From Gnetum montanum (lineage: Eukaryota; Streptophyta; Gnetopsida; Gnetales; Gnetaceae), in contig MNCI01033523.1 of NCBI GenBank assembly GCA_015680685.1, positions 62,001 through 126,000 of the forward strand: DNA of 64,000 nucleotides, read 5' to 3'. Both the position numbers and the translations under genes were made by a program. Numbering within the stretch: the first letter of the stretch is position 1; each line of letters begins with the position of its first letter. Below are positions 12,413 to 25,330 of the stretch, in pieces. Under the pieces are notes generated by a model, which had not been told where the DNA came from, made no database searches, and saw only the letters and a program-made list of their open reading frames with translations.

Positions 12413-13270
12413 ATGCATAATACAAGGAATGATTACAACTCAATTTTCTAATCCATGCACACTTAGGTATATCACACTTTACAAAGCCAAAATGATTAGA
12501 TAATGAGGATTAATAGAGAATTCAATGATTAAAATTTCTTGTACAATGAATACAATAATGCTTGCACATTTTCCAATTCACATGAAGTCTTCTTATAGCT
12601 ATTGTGTTGCTATATCCTTCTCAAACCTTGTGCAATAGCTACCTAATAGTCACTAAAAGTCATGGGAGACATTTTTCTCATATCTAAGACATCTCTCTAA
12701 ATTTGGCTTCAAATTGGGGAAGACGTCCTTATTTCTTGAAAGATGTATTTCTAAAGTCTTCATCTTGGAAGATTTTTTTTCTCAATGGAATACATCTCTT
12801 TGTATTTGGTCTACATTATGTAAAAATATCTTTTTCTCATGAAAGCCGCCTTTGGTTGGGGTAAGACGTCTTGCTATTTTTGAAGATGTCTTTCTAAATT
12901 TTCTTTGACTTCACCCCAAATCTACCAAGATGTCTTTTGCTTCCTTGATACATATTTCTTCACTTTCTCTTACATTATGAATGCTTCATTTCTTGTTCGC
13001 AACCTTGATACCCCATATGCTTTAATTATGTCCACTTTACTTATACAATATCATGTCTTTGTCCACATTCTTTACATGTTCATTTGAAGGCATGTGGATG
13101 ACCTCCTTCTTTGAGCTTAAGGATAGTTCATTCCTTGTCCTCGTTTTAGCTCATATTGGTTTCCCATGTACATAGTCATACAAACACATTAAACATACAA
13201 CCATATTAACAATTTTTATATCCATTTTAGTTTTTTTTTTAGAATACCAAAACACACCTAAAGGTCCCCA
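12413..13270 (-). mobile_element. Element F: truncated 5' LTR
   Basis: Minus strand from TGGGGACCTTTAGG at 13270 down to about 12415, where homology with the 3' LTR (from about 8095 upward) stops. About 400 bp of the LTR's 3' end, present at 7687-8095 in the other copy, is missing here. The shared TACAAGGAATGATTA word lies at the break. The GACATCT-type words recur (12660-12960). Confidence 0.7.
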
Positions 13271-13275
13271 CATCC
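13271..13275. repeat. Candidate target-site duplication of element F, right copy (CATCC)
   Basis: CATCC directly abuts the TG that opens F's 5' LTR (minus strand, 13270) and matches 7680-7684. Element E's gag continues beyond it. Confidence 0.45.
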
Positions 13276-14050
13276 ATGGACTTAGTAACAAACTTCAGAA
13301 ACTATGCATCATACTTAATCATAAACTATATACCCTAATATAACCTATATAGCTCATTTTTTCTGTAAGTATAGTAGGTAAAAATGTATTAGCAACTAAA
13401 AGAAATTAAAAATCCTGATCATGAGACCTTATAACCAATATAATCCTTAGCCTACTCCTCAAACCTCCACCAATGTTTAGCAGTGTCTATCGACTAATAG
13501 GTTATCAATTTGGTCAACTAAGGTTAAGTGCATCCTATCAAGTCAAATGTCTTCTTTAACTTTTCTAGAAATTCTATCACCATTCTTAGTAGTAGAAAAT
13601 TTAGTAAAATATAGCTTACAAAACTATTCCATAAGATCTCTATTAATTAGATACTTATACAGATCCTTTTCATAACCATTACTAGCATTTGCACCACTAC
13701 CACTACCAACATCTTTGATGATTGATCCACCTATGTTACTACCACTTTCAATCTTTGTAATGTTTGTAGGAGGAGACAGACTATCACATATACTTGACAT
13801 GAAATATTGAAATATCTACATCTTAGTTGTAAGCTCTATCTATGAATCACTTACTCTTATGCTTATTAGTAGAGCTTGTAACATAACCAAGATTTGTGAT
13901 TGTGCACCTAATAGTACTTGTACTTTATCTACATGTTCGTCTCAACAACCTAGCCTTTATCTACATAATATCTTAAATACCTAAAATTCTAAAGGTAAGT
14001 ACCATATATTACACACTAATTAGAGTAATCTACTCTAGTACAACTATGTA
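13276..14050 (-). pseudogene. Element E: 5' part of gag (decayed)
   Basis: Minus-strand fragments such as KNGDRISRKVKEDI and HLTLVDQIDNLLV (about 13500-13600) have the look of a gypsy gag capsid stretch around the conserved LxQGxxSVxEYxxxF region, but the match is weak. The assignment rests mainly on position: it continues element E past the F insertion and lies 5' of its zinc knuckle. The start cannot be placed. Confidence 0.35.
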
Positions 14051-15764
14051 ACACCTTGTCTACCTGATCTAAGTGAGGCTTGAGTGGAAGGTATAGTCTA
14101 ATTTCAACTACTAAGAGAACACATAACATAATATGAAAGTTGAATTAAAAAATGTAGTGAAAACTCATAACTCTACATAAATCACACCAATTCTAATAAT
14201 AGAAAAGCATAGAAGCCTAAACCATCATTAAAACAAAAATATGAGTATCACAACTAACTAGAGTACATTATATATCTATACACTAAGAACCATAAGCTAT
14301 TAATTACTATATCCAACATATGATCATAAACATACCAAATATGTACATAATACAATATATATAAAAGTACACTTATTGATCGTGCAAATTAAAAGAAATT
14401 ACAAAAATTTTCATCTCTCTTAAAAATACATATAACAACATGAAGAGAAAAATTAGACTCTAGTTACTATCATCTTCCTTAGGTCCTTAGATATTTTAAG
14501 CTGCAAGAATCATCACCTATAAATAAATGGGATCTATACAAAAATTAAGTGAAAGCCTATTCACATCTCTTGGTAATGTTACTTGATCTTGTACTAGATA
14601 TGAAATATGGAATAACCATGAAACTTGCATCAAGGTTGGTACATCATATTGCATAAAACACTATACAACACCATGCATAATCATAGTCTCATATAATCCA
14701 CATAGATAACATCATAACAAATAGCTTATAATAGTAATATTAAATCATGATCCATCATACCATTATGCATAATCACAACATAACCACAATGGCTAGCATT
14801 AAGGCTCCATTACATACAAATAACATAGAAGTCATATCATTCATCAATAGTCATCCAACATGACACAAGTATTAGTATGAATATATCACATTGATTATCC
14901 TTGTAAAAAGTGCTACAACAATTAAGCAAAGAACTGCAAGCATATCATAGCATATCAAAAATGATAAGTTCTTCTAAGGATTTTAATCCAAATAACATAA
15001 AACATAACATATATAGTTCTTATAGCTACTAACACATATACACTTTGTGTATAGCATGATGTTAGTGACATGAGTATTCATAATAATGATGTAGATAGGT
15101 ATTTTATTAGATTAATTACTCATAACATAATTAGTGCTACTACCTATTACCTCATGTAAAGCCCTAGGCAAGTGAAATTTTGAAGGATAGATTTGTATAT
15201 GTCAATATGTCCCAAGATCTTATACCATTCATAGCCCCTACCTATACTCTTCTATTCTCAACATAAGCATTGAGATAGGAGTCTTGTTGATGCATCCCAA
15301 CAAGGGTTAAACCATTACATGTAATGTGTCTTATCATAACTTATTCTATATCCTTATGTTAATACCATCATCGTACATGCATATACACATCATACATATC
15401 ATAAAAGAACTATAGATCATAACATGTCATAAATACATATTTTATGGATAGTCCATAGATCTTAACATGTCATCAATTAATTACTAAATATGTAATCTAG
15501 ACAACCACTAATCCTTAGTAATGAGTGCAAATCCCACCATACCCACATCATGGTAATACCATCAGTTATTGAAGGAATGTAGTCCTACATCAAATCAACT
15601 TAGATAACTTGTTTTAGATGGTTGCTACTCTCTAGTACCATCATGGAATCGATACCTCCAAATAGTGTTACTTGTATAAATGAGCTAATTATGGCTAATC
15701 AAATTTAAAAATAAAAATCATTTTGAAAAAGTGTTGTCTTGTATGTATTTGATAGTTACCTCTT
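14051..15764. other. AT-rich DNA, probably the 5' flank or LTR of element E
   Basis: No coding signal in either strand. This is where the 5' LTR of the minus-strand element E is expected, but I could not pair it with a copy in 1611-4500 and could not find a primer site. It ends at the left border of element D. Confidence 0.35.
15760..15764. repeat. Target-site duplication of element D, left copy (CTCTT)
   Basis: CTCTT before the LTR start at 15765 pairs with CTTTT after the other LTR (28537-28541): four of five bases match, the difference being one C/T transition. Confidence 0.55.
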
Positions 15765-16676
15765 TGATGAGTGGTGAGGTACCCCTTTGCTCAACCGTAC
15801 GAATCACTAAGCATTCACACATGATCCAATTGAATTTTGTAGAAACTATGTCTTTTGGTATACTAGCCTTTAGGAATTGATCTTTTCCCTAACAGTCATT
15901 CATTGTCTTCCCAATTACAATTGTGATGCATAATGTATGGTTAAGTGTAATCTAGGCATATGATTTTTATTCATTTATGTTTTATTCTCCTGGTGATTTA
16001 AAATAGAGAAATGAAGTAATTTAATAGAGAATTTAACTAAGTAATTAATTAATATCCAAATATTACTAACATAAGTATTTAATCCTATTTTCTGCACACG
16101 TCCTGAACCCATGTATCCACTACTAGGATTACCAAGTGCTACGTTACTAGGTCAACTAAGTAATGACACTATTGGGACTACAAAGCGAATATGTGTTTAT
16201 GCTCAAAGTGATCGTACTTATGTGTTTAATCTATTTAGCTTAATTAATTAAGTAATTGAGATCTAATTTATCTTAAGTAATTGCATAATTAATGAAAATA
16301 GTAACTGTAGAAATAAATCATTAATCTATTCCAAGTGCTACAATGTTTGATCAAAAGGCTCATCTTTATTGTTGTTCACACTAGTATGTTCAGGTATAAT
16401 AGTGCTCAAATAAAGATTCATACACTTTCCAACTCCTACTATGGACACTAAGAGAAATATTCTAACTCTTAAATGACAAAACTACAAGACCTCTACTACA
16501 ATTATGACTTGACTCTCCATAAACACATATGGTGAGCATGTATTTATGGACTTTATTGTGGAACTATGTCGATAGGGCCTCATAGACATAGTAAACACTA
16601 CATAAATAGGGAAACACCAGGTAGATAAGGCCATGTCAATGGGGGCCCATCGGAGTGATATTTTCACAAATCATCA
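15765..16676 (-). mobile_element. Element D: 3' LTR
   Basis: In plus-strand orientation it runs TGATGAGTGGTGAGGTACCC ... CACAAATCATCA (912 bp). It aligns with 27661-28536 over its whole length; shared landmarks are CACACATGATC, CATTCATTGTCTT, AGAAATGAAGTAATTTAATAG and TGTGTTTATGCTC. It is the 3' LTR because all of the element's genes read on the minus strand. Confidence 0.85.
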
Positions 16677-16914
16677 TACACCCACAATTGAATGAAAACT
16701 CATCCTCAAGTTCCTTTAAAAAATTAGGAAGGTATGGGATTATTGACTAGCTCTTGACATAACAAAAACTAATATAACAAAACTTAGTGCCTGATTGTAC
16801 AAATCAAAAATATTACAAAAAATTTGGTGTTCATGATACAATTTGAACACCATGACATGAATGCTCAAAACTAGACAACACATCCTTTAATGGCATGAAC
16901 GCAATTTAGAAGAT

Positions 16915-19700
16915 CAAATAGTCCTAGGTGGTGGAGGCTCCTAAGGTTCTAAAGGACATTCACTAACTTTGGGCATCCATGGTGGTTGAGGTGGCTATGG
17001 CTATCCTACTACAACTACAACCTCTAATGGAAGGTGAAAGACATCTAGTAATGCCTTCATCTTCTCCTCCTTACTCCAAGGATCATTCATAATCCATGTG
17101 GCATCACCAATGTGGGCTAGAATGGGGATACTCTACAAACAAGGCATCATTGGAAACAACTCCTTAACATTAACAAACTAGGTAGTGAATTGTTTTTATT
17201 TGATAATGAACATCTTGACTATGCTTTGTAGCTCCTAGTAGTAATTCACTCTTTTAGCTAGGTTCTTAGTAGTGGATCTTTGATTAGTGTATTTTCCCTT
17301 GAGAACCTCAAGTTCAACATTCACCACCATAAGCTTTTGTTTGATGTCCTTGTAATGCTTGGACTCAGCCTCGTATGACAAGTACAAGTTGGCCACCTAA
17401 TTTTCCAATTGTAACTATAGCTATCTAGTAGTTAACGTAGCTAGATTCACATACCAGAGATTAGCAAGCTCTATGTATTCTATCATTTCCTCTATCTACA
17501 ACCTTGTTGGAGTTTCTGGAGGACTCATTCATCTTTTTCCTTTGTCACTTGAATATGTTTCTCATTTAATTCTTTCTATAGATTGACCTGATTTCTATAG
17601 TGATCCTTAACTCTATCAAATTTTAGATCCTCTGATTTCCAAATGGCTACCTCTATTGCAGTCTTTTGGTAAAGGGCATAGACCTTCTCCATAATGATGT
17701 TTCTATTCTTAGCTACCAATCTCCTTAGCTCTATGTTCACTATAGCTAGTTGCTCTTATTATTGATAGATAAAGTTGGTTAAATATTGTTTATGCTCATT
17801 GACATTTCATAGCTGATGATTCTCTATGGTCAGTTTCACATTCTTCTAGCAAGTCATATCCAAGGCCTTCTAAATTTTTTACTAGGTAGCCTCTACTAAT
17901 GATCATAGAATACTACTATCTCCATTGTGTTCTCAACACCTTTTAGTCTAGTGTCAATTTGTTCAAGAGCTTCATCTCTTATCAATGCCAAGTTGAGAAA
18001 TGTAGGGTTGACACTTTGGGCTCTTAATTTAGTGACTTTAGTAGCCAGGTGTTCATTTAGCTCTTTGGTTGTTTCAAGTTACCCTTTCAAGATAATGTTT
18101 TTGCCCCTTGGCTCTAGTAGCTATGAGTGGGTTGCAATAATACTATCTAGAAGATCAAAGACATCTAGAAGTAGTTATCCAATCCCTACTAATTGGTCTA
18201 GCAATTGTTCATGTTGTGCTACACTTAATTTACTAGTTATGATCCTTGCAAATGTCTGCACATCTTTGAGTGCAATGACATTTGGTATAGATGTTGTAGA
18301 TGCATTGAGGATTTTGGTGATTTTATTAGCAACCACCTCTACCATTGTCTCCTACCCTTGGTGCTACATCACTAGTACTATTACCTCCTCACCTTCCTTC
18401 AAGCACATCGAGAAGGTTGCAACATTCCCAAAAATCTCTGGTAGTGGTTGTTATTGTGCAAGAGATATTGTTATTTCTCTGGCTCTAGGATTTGACCTCA
18501 TAGACAACTACATTCATTGGGAAAAGAATATTGATCCATCTTCTTCTATTAGGATGATTGTTCAGGCCATCTCATTTACATAAATCATCACTAGCTAGTA
18601 TATAGATGGGTCTACATCACTGATGCCTAGTTGCTACTCTTGCTTACTTAAGAGCCATTCTTGGTACTCATGCAACTTTTGGGATGTTGTAGTGATGTCC
18701 AATTCAATTTTTTGAGTGGTAGGTGGAGATGGTGGCCACTTCTCCTCTTCTTGAATAGTTTTTGTAGGTGTCTTATCTTTCATCATCTCTACCCAATTAG
18801 TGATTATAGTGTGTCTAATAGTATCATTTGTATAGTAGACTATCTCTTTCCTTTAACAAATTTTTATGATGAGCAATGGAAATAGGAGTTCCTTCCATGT
18901 TCATTTTCTTTAAACTACTTCTCTATCTCCAGATAGATTAGTTGTGGAAGGTTTATGATGAATCTCCCACTCAGAGCACTACATGCATAGATAGAAAAGG
19001 TAGTGATCTTATTGGACCTTATTGTGGGGTTTAGGTGAAAGGTTGAAATCTTGTAGTGAATTCTTTCTATCAGTGTGAGCATGTCATAACCCTTGTGGTT
19101 GACACCATAGCACCACTACATCCATTCCCTTTTGATGCTAGGGTCTGTTTGCATTAGAATCTTGACAAGATTCATCCTAGTTTCTAGCAACCCAAGTGTT
19201 TCAACAATGGTTGACATTGAGTAGGACACTAAGATGTCCTTGATTATGACCATTGAACTAGCTTGCCTATTGTTCAAAAATAAGAATGTCTCTTCTATGT
19301 ACCTCTCCTCACTAGAAGTGAAAATTGGCCACATCAAAGAGGTCTTCAGTTGGTCCTGTACCTTCTTAGGTGCTTGCTCTACAAAATCTCCAAAATTTAG
19401 CTTCTTAATCACTATTTTTTGGACCTCCCTTGATTTGATTTGATTCAAGTAGGATTCCCTCAAGTTTACCTCAAGGTTTTCTTACTAAGATGGTGTCTCA
19501 TCCTAGTGCGAATGTTTTGTTGTTGTTGCTAATTCTAGAATATAATGAATAGATTCCACTTTAGCCTCTTCCCTAAGAGGACCCATGGAATGGGTTGCAA
19601 TTGGTTCTTCTTAGGCATATTCTTGGCCCCTTCCCATTCTTGGTCATTTCTTCCTTTGTTTATATGGTCCTCTTTCCTACATGTGTTTGCCTTTCAGTGC
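16915..19700 (-). pseudogene. Element D: long sense-strand additional ORF 3' of integrase
   Basis: One minus-strand frame is protein-like over about 900 codons, with scattered stops. The longest open piece is 19116-19463 (115 codons, containing KIVIKKLNFGDFVEQAPKK). Further segments contain EEVIVLVM, then NKITKILNASTTSIPNVIAL (about 18250-18320) and then EHLATKVTKLRAQSVNPTF. Towards its C-terminus come heptad-like charged stretches (ELEVLKGKYTNQRSTTKNLA, about 17250-17310), suggesting coiled coil. It sits between integrase and the 3' LTR, the usual place of additional ORFs in Tat-lineage elements. I do not recognise a domain. The plus-strand opening at 17927-18583 is a shadow of it. Confidence 0.55.
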
Positions 19701-21769
19701 CATCTATAGTCATAACACATCCATGGATTACTAGATATAATGTGTAACTTTGAATTTTTTTTTAATACTTGATCTCATTAATTAGTTACACTTGGCTAAG
19801 GTTGGACCATGGTAAATTAATTATTTTATTAATTAATTTTTATTATAAGTTTCACCAAATCTTGTTTGAAGGATTTAACTTTTGTAATTTGGTGTTTAAA
19901 TGTTGATTTATTAGTTAAATCTTTACGGGAGTTAGAAAAATGGCAAAAATGTTTCTATCAAAAATGGCACATTTATGACTCTCATAACTGAGAGCTTAAT
20001 TATAATACCTATGAGGTGAAAGAATGGAGTCATTTGGATAAATGGTTAGGAAGTTATGGGATCTAGAAGGTTCTTGGCTCTAAAAATTTGAAAAGCTCCC
20101 TTGGCATTTGTCAAAAAATGTGAAAATTTCTAAGATGGGTTGCACATATTGATACTATTTTTGCACTATGTCAATGGGGCTATGTATATGGGGCCTCTTA
20201 TACACATGGGCTTCATTTATGGGATTTATAAACAAAATTTTTGAACTTGAATATCTTAAAAAGCACAAAGAATTTTTAAATGAACTTGGGATCCATGGAA
20301 TCCCAAAAAAGCCAAGAATATGAATACATCATTGAAGTGGATCTTTGAAAGCTCAAAACTTCAAAACTTTGATGGATGATATGTGAATTAAAGAAAATCC
20401 TTAAAGTAGTGCATGGTCAGATGCAGAAGATGGGTATACAAAAGACTTTGATTACAAGAATGCCTAAGGATATGGTGCATAATGAACCTAACCAAGAGAT
20501 ATGCAAGTGAAACCTTTCCATAGCAAGAACATGCCTTGTTTGCCCTTACATAACTTCAACCTAAGAAGTCCATGGACCCCATAATAAATTAATGATTAAT
20601 AGAAGTTAAGGATCAAAACCCAAAAGATTCTACTAGAGAATTCAAGTACATTTGACAAAGACACTGAATCAAGAACATGGACACCAGTAGTGAGGTGAGT
20701 TATAAGTAGCATGGATGGATGATGAAGAAGGTGGAATGAAATTATGAATTAATGTCATAAGATGTCCCTTGTGGATTTTATATTTAAATGACTTAATAAA
20801 ATCCATACTTAGTCCAAACCAAAACCAACCACTTTTAGTGACTTCACATCACCACTCCAAGACCAATCCACCTCCTCAAGACATAAGAGTGCCACCAAAG
20901 AACAACCACTACTCCATAAAGAGATGAAAAGAGAATCAGAAAGTCAGAGAGGACCTTAGTTAGAGGGGACCTTTAGGCATGGGTAACATGTCTTTCTAGT
21001 CCCATAACCAGTGCTTGTAGCCTATTTATTTATCTAAGGAATGTGCTTTGAATTCCCATCATGTTTTTGATAAAAAAAATTTCTTTTCTTTTCTTTTTTT
21101 TTATTTTTATTTTTTTGTTTCGATGGGAAACACACCATGCAAAGACTTTATTGAACTTCCTATTATTGATTGACTAGGAATAGTAAGAAGTTAATGAGAA
21201 CACTCATGCACCCAAGAAAGTAGAAAAGTACAAAGAGTATTGAGTCCCCTTGAAGTCACATCCTATGCAAACCTTTGAATCTTGCCCAATTTTGAAAACT
21301 ACCAAGGTCACAAATTTATTAAAATTTTATTTAATAAAAGGGACATCATACTATCAAAACATGAAAAACCATCAAGTTTGTGGATAGGTTGATGTCATGG
21401 ACTCACTACCTATTCCATGAAAAGAAAACCATGTCTTAGCCATTGGTACAAAAATTCAAATGTAAAAACTAGACATGAGTAAACAAAACATTAAGTATAA
21501 ACCACCATAGAAATAGTTACAACACCATTGTGATTTTTTAGCACAAAGAAGGTTTATTAATAAAAATAAAGTAAAATATATAAGAAAGTGTAAAATATTC
21601 AAAAAAAATTTAAATGTACTAATGATGGTGTAAAACAAAAAAATGTGTAAAATAGAAAAAATTTTAAAAAATTAAAAAGGTATAAAATAAAAAGTTTGTA
21701 AAGATAAAAATGTGAAAGAAAGAAATATAAAAACTAAGGAGCTATGTATATAATTAGCATGGATGGCCA
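19701..21769. other. Element D: untranslated spacer between integrase and additional ORF
   Basis: No gene recognised. It contains a homopolymeric T-rich run (about 21078-21118) and a monotonous A-rich stretch with repeated GTAAAATA/GTGTAAAA words (21550-21740). A long untranslated spacer here is normal for Tat elements. Confidence 0.4.
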
Positions 21770-22990
21770 CCTCCCCCATGACTAAGTTGGAAGGAGGAGA
21801 TTTTAAAAATTAAGCATAGTTGTTCATCCATTGAGGTATTTGTTGCACTAGCTTGCTTTGGCTCATGGAAAGGCTTTATCCAGTGGATGTTGATCAATTA
21901 CTTTCTATTTGGGCTTTCAGGTTTGTATATGGTCATTATGCTAGAGGAAAAGGTTTCATCAATTATATAAGACCCCTCCCACAATGTTTGAAATTTTGTT
22001 TTTTATGGTACATGTGTGGAGTTCCAATAGAGAAACTTATCTCTTAGTTCAAATTTCTATTTTTATATTCTAAGGTCATGTTTTTTTTTATTGAATGCTT
22101 TGTGAATTTCATTTAAAGATGGTACTACCAATTGATTTTTATCTAGCATGTTTAGGCTAATCAATATTTCTTTTTATGCTAGACGTAGGTCTAGGTCTAG
22201 GTCATAGGCTTTTGACAGTGTAGAAAGCTCACATTGAATTCAAAGCATTGGAAGTTTTTCATACACTAGCTGGTAGGGAGAGTAGCCAATAGGAAGTTTC
22301 CATATTAAGTAGTAAGTCCAAAGAGCATCATTGATTTTTATGCTCCAATCTCTCATATATTTGATAATAGTTCTTGTTAGAATCTTTTTGACCTCTTTGT
22401 TAGTTACCTCTACTTGACCATTTTCTTGGGGGTGATAAGGGTGTTGTTAATTTGTATTCAGCCCCTAATCATTGCATGAGTTTTTGAAAATTAGCACCCA
22501 AACCTATTTATAATATTTTTTTATACAATTCAAGTAGCAATGGATGATGTACAAATGGTGACGACTACTACTTTTACCCATTGGGTATAGTAGTCAACAA
22601 TAACAATTATATATGCCTTCCCATTGCACATGAATATGATGGGACCCATAGATTCTATGCCCCATATGTCAAAGGGTTCCAATGGTTGAATCCACTATTG
22701 AGGATCCTCCATTATTTAGCCATCTCACCATCTTGTTGAAAACATTCACAAGATTGGACAAATTGGTCGGCATCCCTAAAGATTGTGGGCCAATAGTATT
22801 CTATCATCAAGATTTTTATGGCCATGCATCTCCAAGCATAGTGGCCTCTACAAGGACCTTCATGACCATCCTAGAGAACCCACAATTAATCTACATCAAG
22901 TACACACCAATGAACCAGGCCATCGACATACACCTTGTAAAGATTTCCATTGATTTCCACAAAGTAGTTAACCTAATGAAGAAATTTTTA
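21770..22990 (-). pseudogene. Element D: integrase relic
   Basis: Minus strand. A remnant of the HHCC zinc region contains MHGHKNLDDRILLA (about 22810-22850). The core reads FDIWGIESMGPIIFMC (family FDVWGIDFMGPF; first Asp changed to Glu, about 22620-22680), then VIVDYYTQWVKVV and NIINRFG. The C-terminal part reads DALWTYYLIWKLPIGYSPYQ then LVYEKL (about 22280-22350, family DALWAYRTxxKTPIGMSPYRLVYGK). The wording FDxWGIxxMGP is typical of the Athila/Tat branch. Many stops; non-functional. Confidence 0.8.
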
Positions 22991-22999
22991 TTTTTTCTA

Positions 23000-24560
23000 T
23001 AACTAGATCTTGTGGAATCTTCTAAGTGAGAAGATAAGTGAGTATGTCATCATACCACTTTCGTTCTACAAACATTTTTTATTCCATTGCAATTAATACA
23101 AGTGATTAGTGACCACATTCTTAGTCCCTTATCGATCTATCAATGTACGATCGAATTCCTACAAGATCACCAAACACCATATGACATAGGGGCTCACCGT
23201 TGGCTTGCTTATCAGGAAGTAGATGGCACTATGATCAATGTACACAAACACTTTATATCTAAGCACATAGCACCTAAACTTTTTCAGAGAACACAACACC
23301 ATCATCAATTCTTTTTTCATGGTGGAGTAATTCAGTTGTGTACCCATAATTTTTTGACTTGTGCAATGGATGTAATATGGATGTTTCTTATGATTGAACT
23401 ATGTAAGCATGGCTCACAAGGAATAATTAGATGCATCTATCATTATATGAAATGGTCCAGACTAGTCAGGTGCTCATAGAATTAGAGTTTCTATGAACTT
23501 TGATTTGAGGCTTTGGAATGCATTTTTGCATTACTTTGTCCAAATGAAGCATGCATATTTATTTTTTAGCTAAACCAATGATTTTTCAATCTTAGAAAAA
23601 TTCTCTATGAATCACTAATAGTAACTAGTGTTTCTACTGAATGACTAACATCTTTTATAGTTTCTAGTTGGCAAGTGATTCCTTGGATGACCCTTATTTT
23701 TTTGGGGTCTACATTGATCCCTTCGTACAAAATTATATGTACCAATACAATGCCTTCTTGGACATGAGATGGCTCATTTGCCAATTCAGCCATAGGTTTT
23801 TTTTTTTACACATCTTTTAAGTACTTACACAAGGTGGTCCAAGGCTTGCTTGAATGACGCACCATAAATAGTAAAGTCATCCATGAATACTTCTACTTTG
23901 CTACCTATTTGCTACTAAAAGATGCTTAAGAATAGACATTGGAAAGTAGAAGAAGCATTGCATAGACCAAAACACATCTTCTAATATGTAAAGATTCCCT
24001 AGGGACTTGTGAATGTTGGTTTGGCCTAGTCATTTTCTATGATGTAGATTTGGTTATAGCCACTATAACCATCCAGAAAACTATCATAGCAATGCCTTGA
24101 TATGGTGTCCAACACCTAATCAATGAATGGTAATGGAAAATGATCTTTGAATGTTGTCATGTTTAACAACCTAAATTTGATACAAACCCACCATTTACCA
24201 TCCCTATTTAACACTACCACAAGTAGGCTAACCCACTTACTATTTGCAATTGGGTAGATAAACCTTGCCTTGAGGAGTTGCTCAATCTCCTCTTTGACGA
24301 TTTGTTTCAATTTTAGATGCAACCATCATTGTGGTTACCTCCTTGGATTCAAGGATAGATTTGTGCAAATGTGGTGCTAGCATATCTATGGATCAATTCC
24401 AATGACTTCAAGATATAACCAAGAAAATATTGTTGACCATTTGTTTACCATTTCCAATAGTTTTTCTTTCTACTAAGGAGTAAGTTTGGCATTAAGTATG
24501 ATCAGCTTGTCATGTTTTAAGAATGCATATTCTAGGCTAGTAGGTAGTGTTTTCAACTCT
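23000..24560 (-). pseudogene. Element D: reverse transcriptase and RNase H relic (Tat/Athila type)
   Basis: Minus strand. The best open piece (24116-24322, 68 codons) holds VKEEIEQLLKARFIYPIA, then a WVS block and FKDHFPLPFID. The KDHFPLPFID block is a hallmark of Athila/Tat elements. Next come SFLDGYSGYNQI (catalytic Asp kept, about 24050) and VEVFMDDFTIYG (the YVDD-type motif in the form FMDD, both Asp kept, about 23890). RNase H contains TLILAPDWSRPFHIMIDAS in decayed form and GTQLNYSTMKKELMMVLCSL (about 23280-23350). Stops and frameshifts break the frame. Confidence 0.85.
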
Positions 24561-24829
24561 ATGGACTCTTGTTTGAAATTCTTAGGGATCTCCAACTCTT
24601 CTCAATTGGTACTAGCATTTTCATCATTAGAGAATTGGTGATCAACTTGCTCTAGTTCATCCATGCCTATGACATAAGCACATGTTAGGCTCTCAGTAGG
24701 TTCCATGCACATTATGTTGTTGTTAGAATTAGTAGTTAGCCATTGGGTTCCCTCTTTTGTGGTTGCTATGTATAGATACCTTTGAATATTGGCTTCATGT
24801 GCACATTGCCTACACACAAAAATAGATGC

Positions 24830-25330
24830 TCATTTCACTAACAAGAGATTATGCACGTAATTGCACCCTGTATCACTATACACAATGCATGGAACTTGTC
24901 TCTTCTTGAACTTTCCAAATGCATTTTTATTTGATATCTCCAAGGAAAGATCTCTTATGTCCATTTTAACATCAATAGTGCTCAACCATGCCCTTTCCAT
25001 AATGATTGGGAAGTCCCCCTTATAGTTCTCAACCTTGATTACTAGGAAATTATCAAGATAAGATCACCCATAGACAATGGTCAAAATGTCTTCAACCAAC
25101 CCCAATGAAATAGTAATGGATTCGTCTAACAATTCCAATTTGATATTTCTCTTCTTGAGAGGTGATAGGTTCCAGGTAGTATACATCTCATAAAAAATCA
25201 AGTTCACATACAAATATGAATCAAAAAGAGCTTTACATTGCTCATTCATAGTAATTTTTAAATCCTTAGACTAGCTAATTTTTTGGGAAAGTTGCCAACC
25301 CAAATCCAATTAGATATGTCATGAGTAAAC
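24830..25330 (-). pseudogene. Element D: aspartic protease relic
   Basis: Minus strand. ALFDSYLYVNLIFYEMY (about 25200-25245) fills the active-site block whose family form is ALCDLGASVxLMP-x3-Y, so the catalytic Asp is kept but the Gly is lost. It is followed by ITISLGLVEDILTIVYG and DFPIIMERAWLSTIDVKMDI (family xxPLILGRPFLATxxxxIDV). Placement directly before RT is the ordinary gypsy order, in contrast to elements A and C. Confidence 0.75.

Noticed and set aside
17927-18583. 218-codon plus-strand ORF
   Set aside because: It is antisense to the protein-like minus-strand frame of element D's additional ORF; its composition (Ser, Cys and Leu rich, no domain) is that of a shadow.
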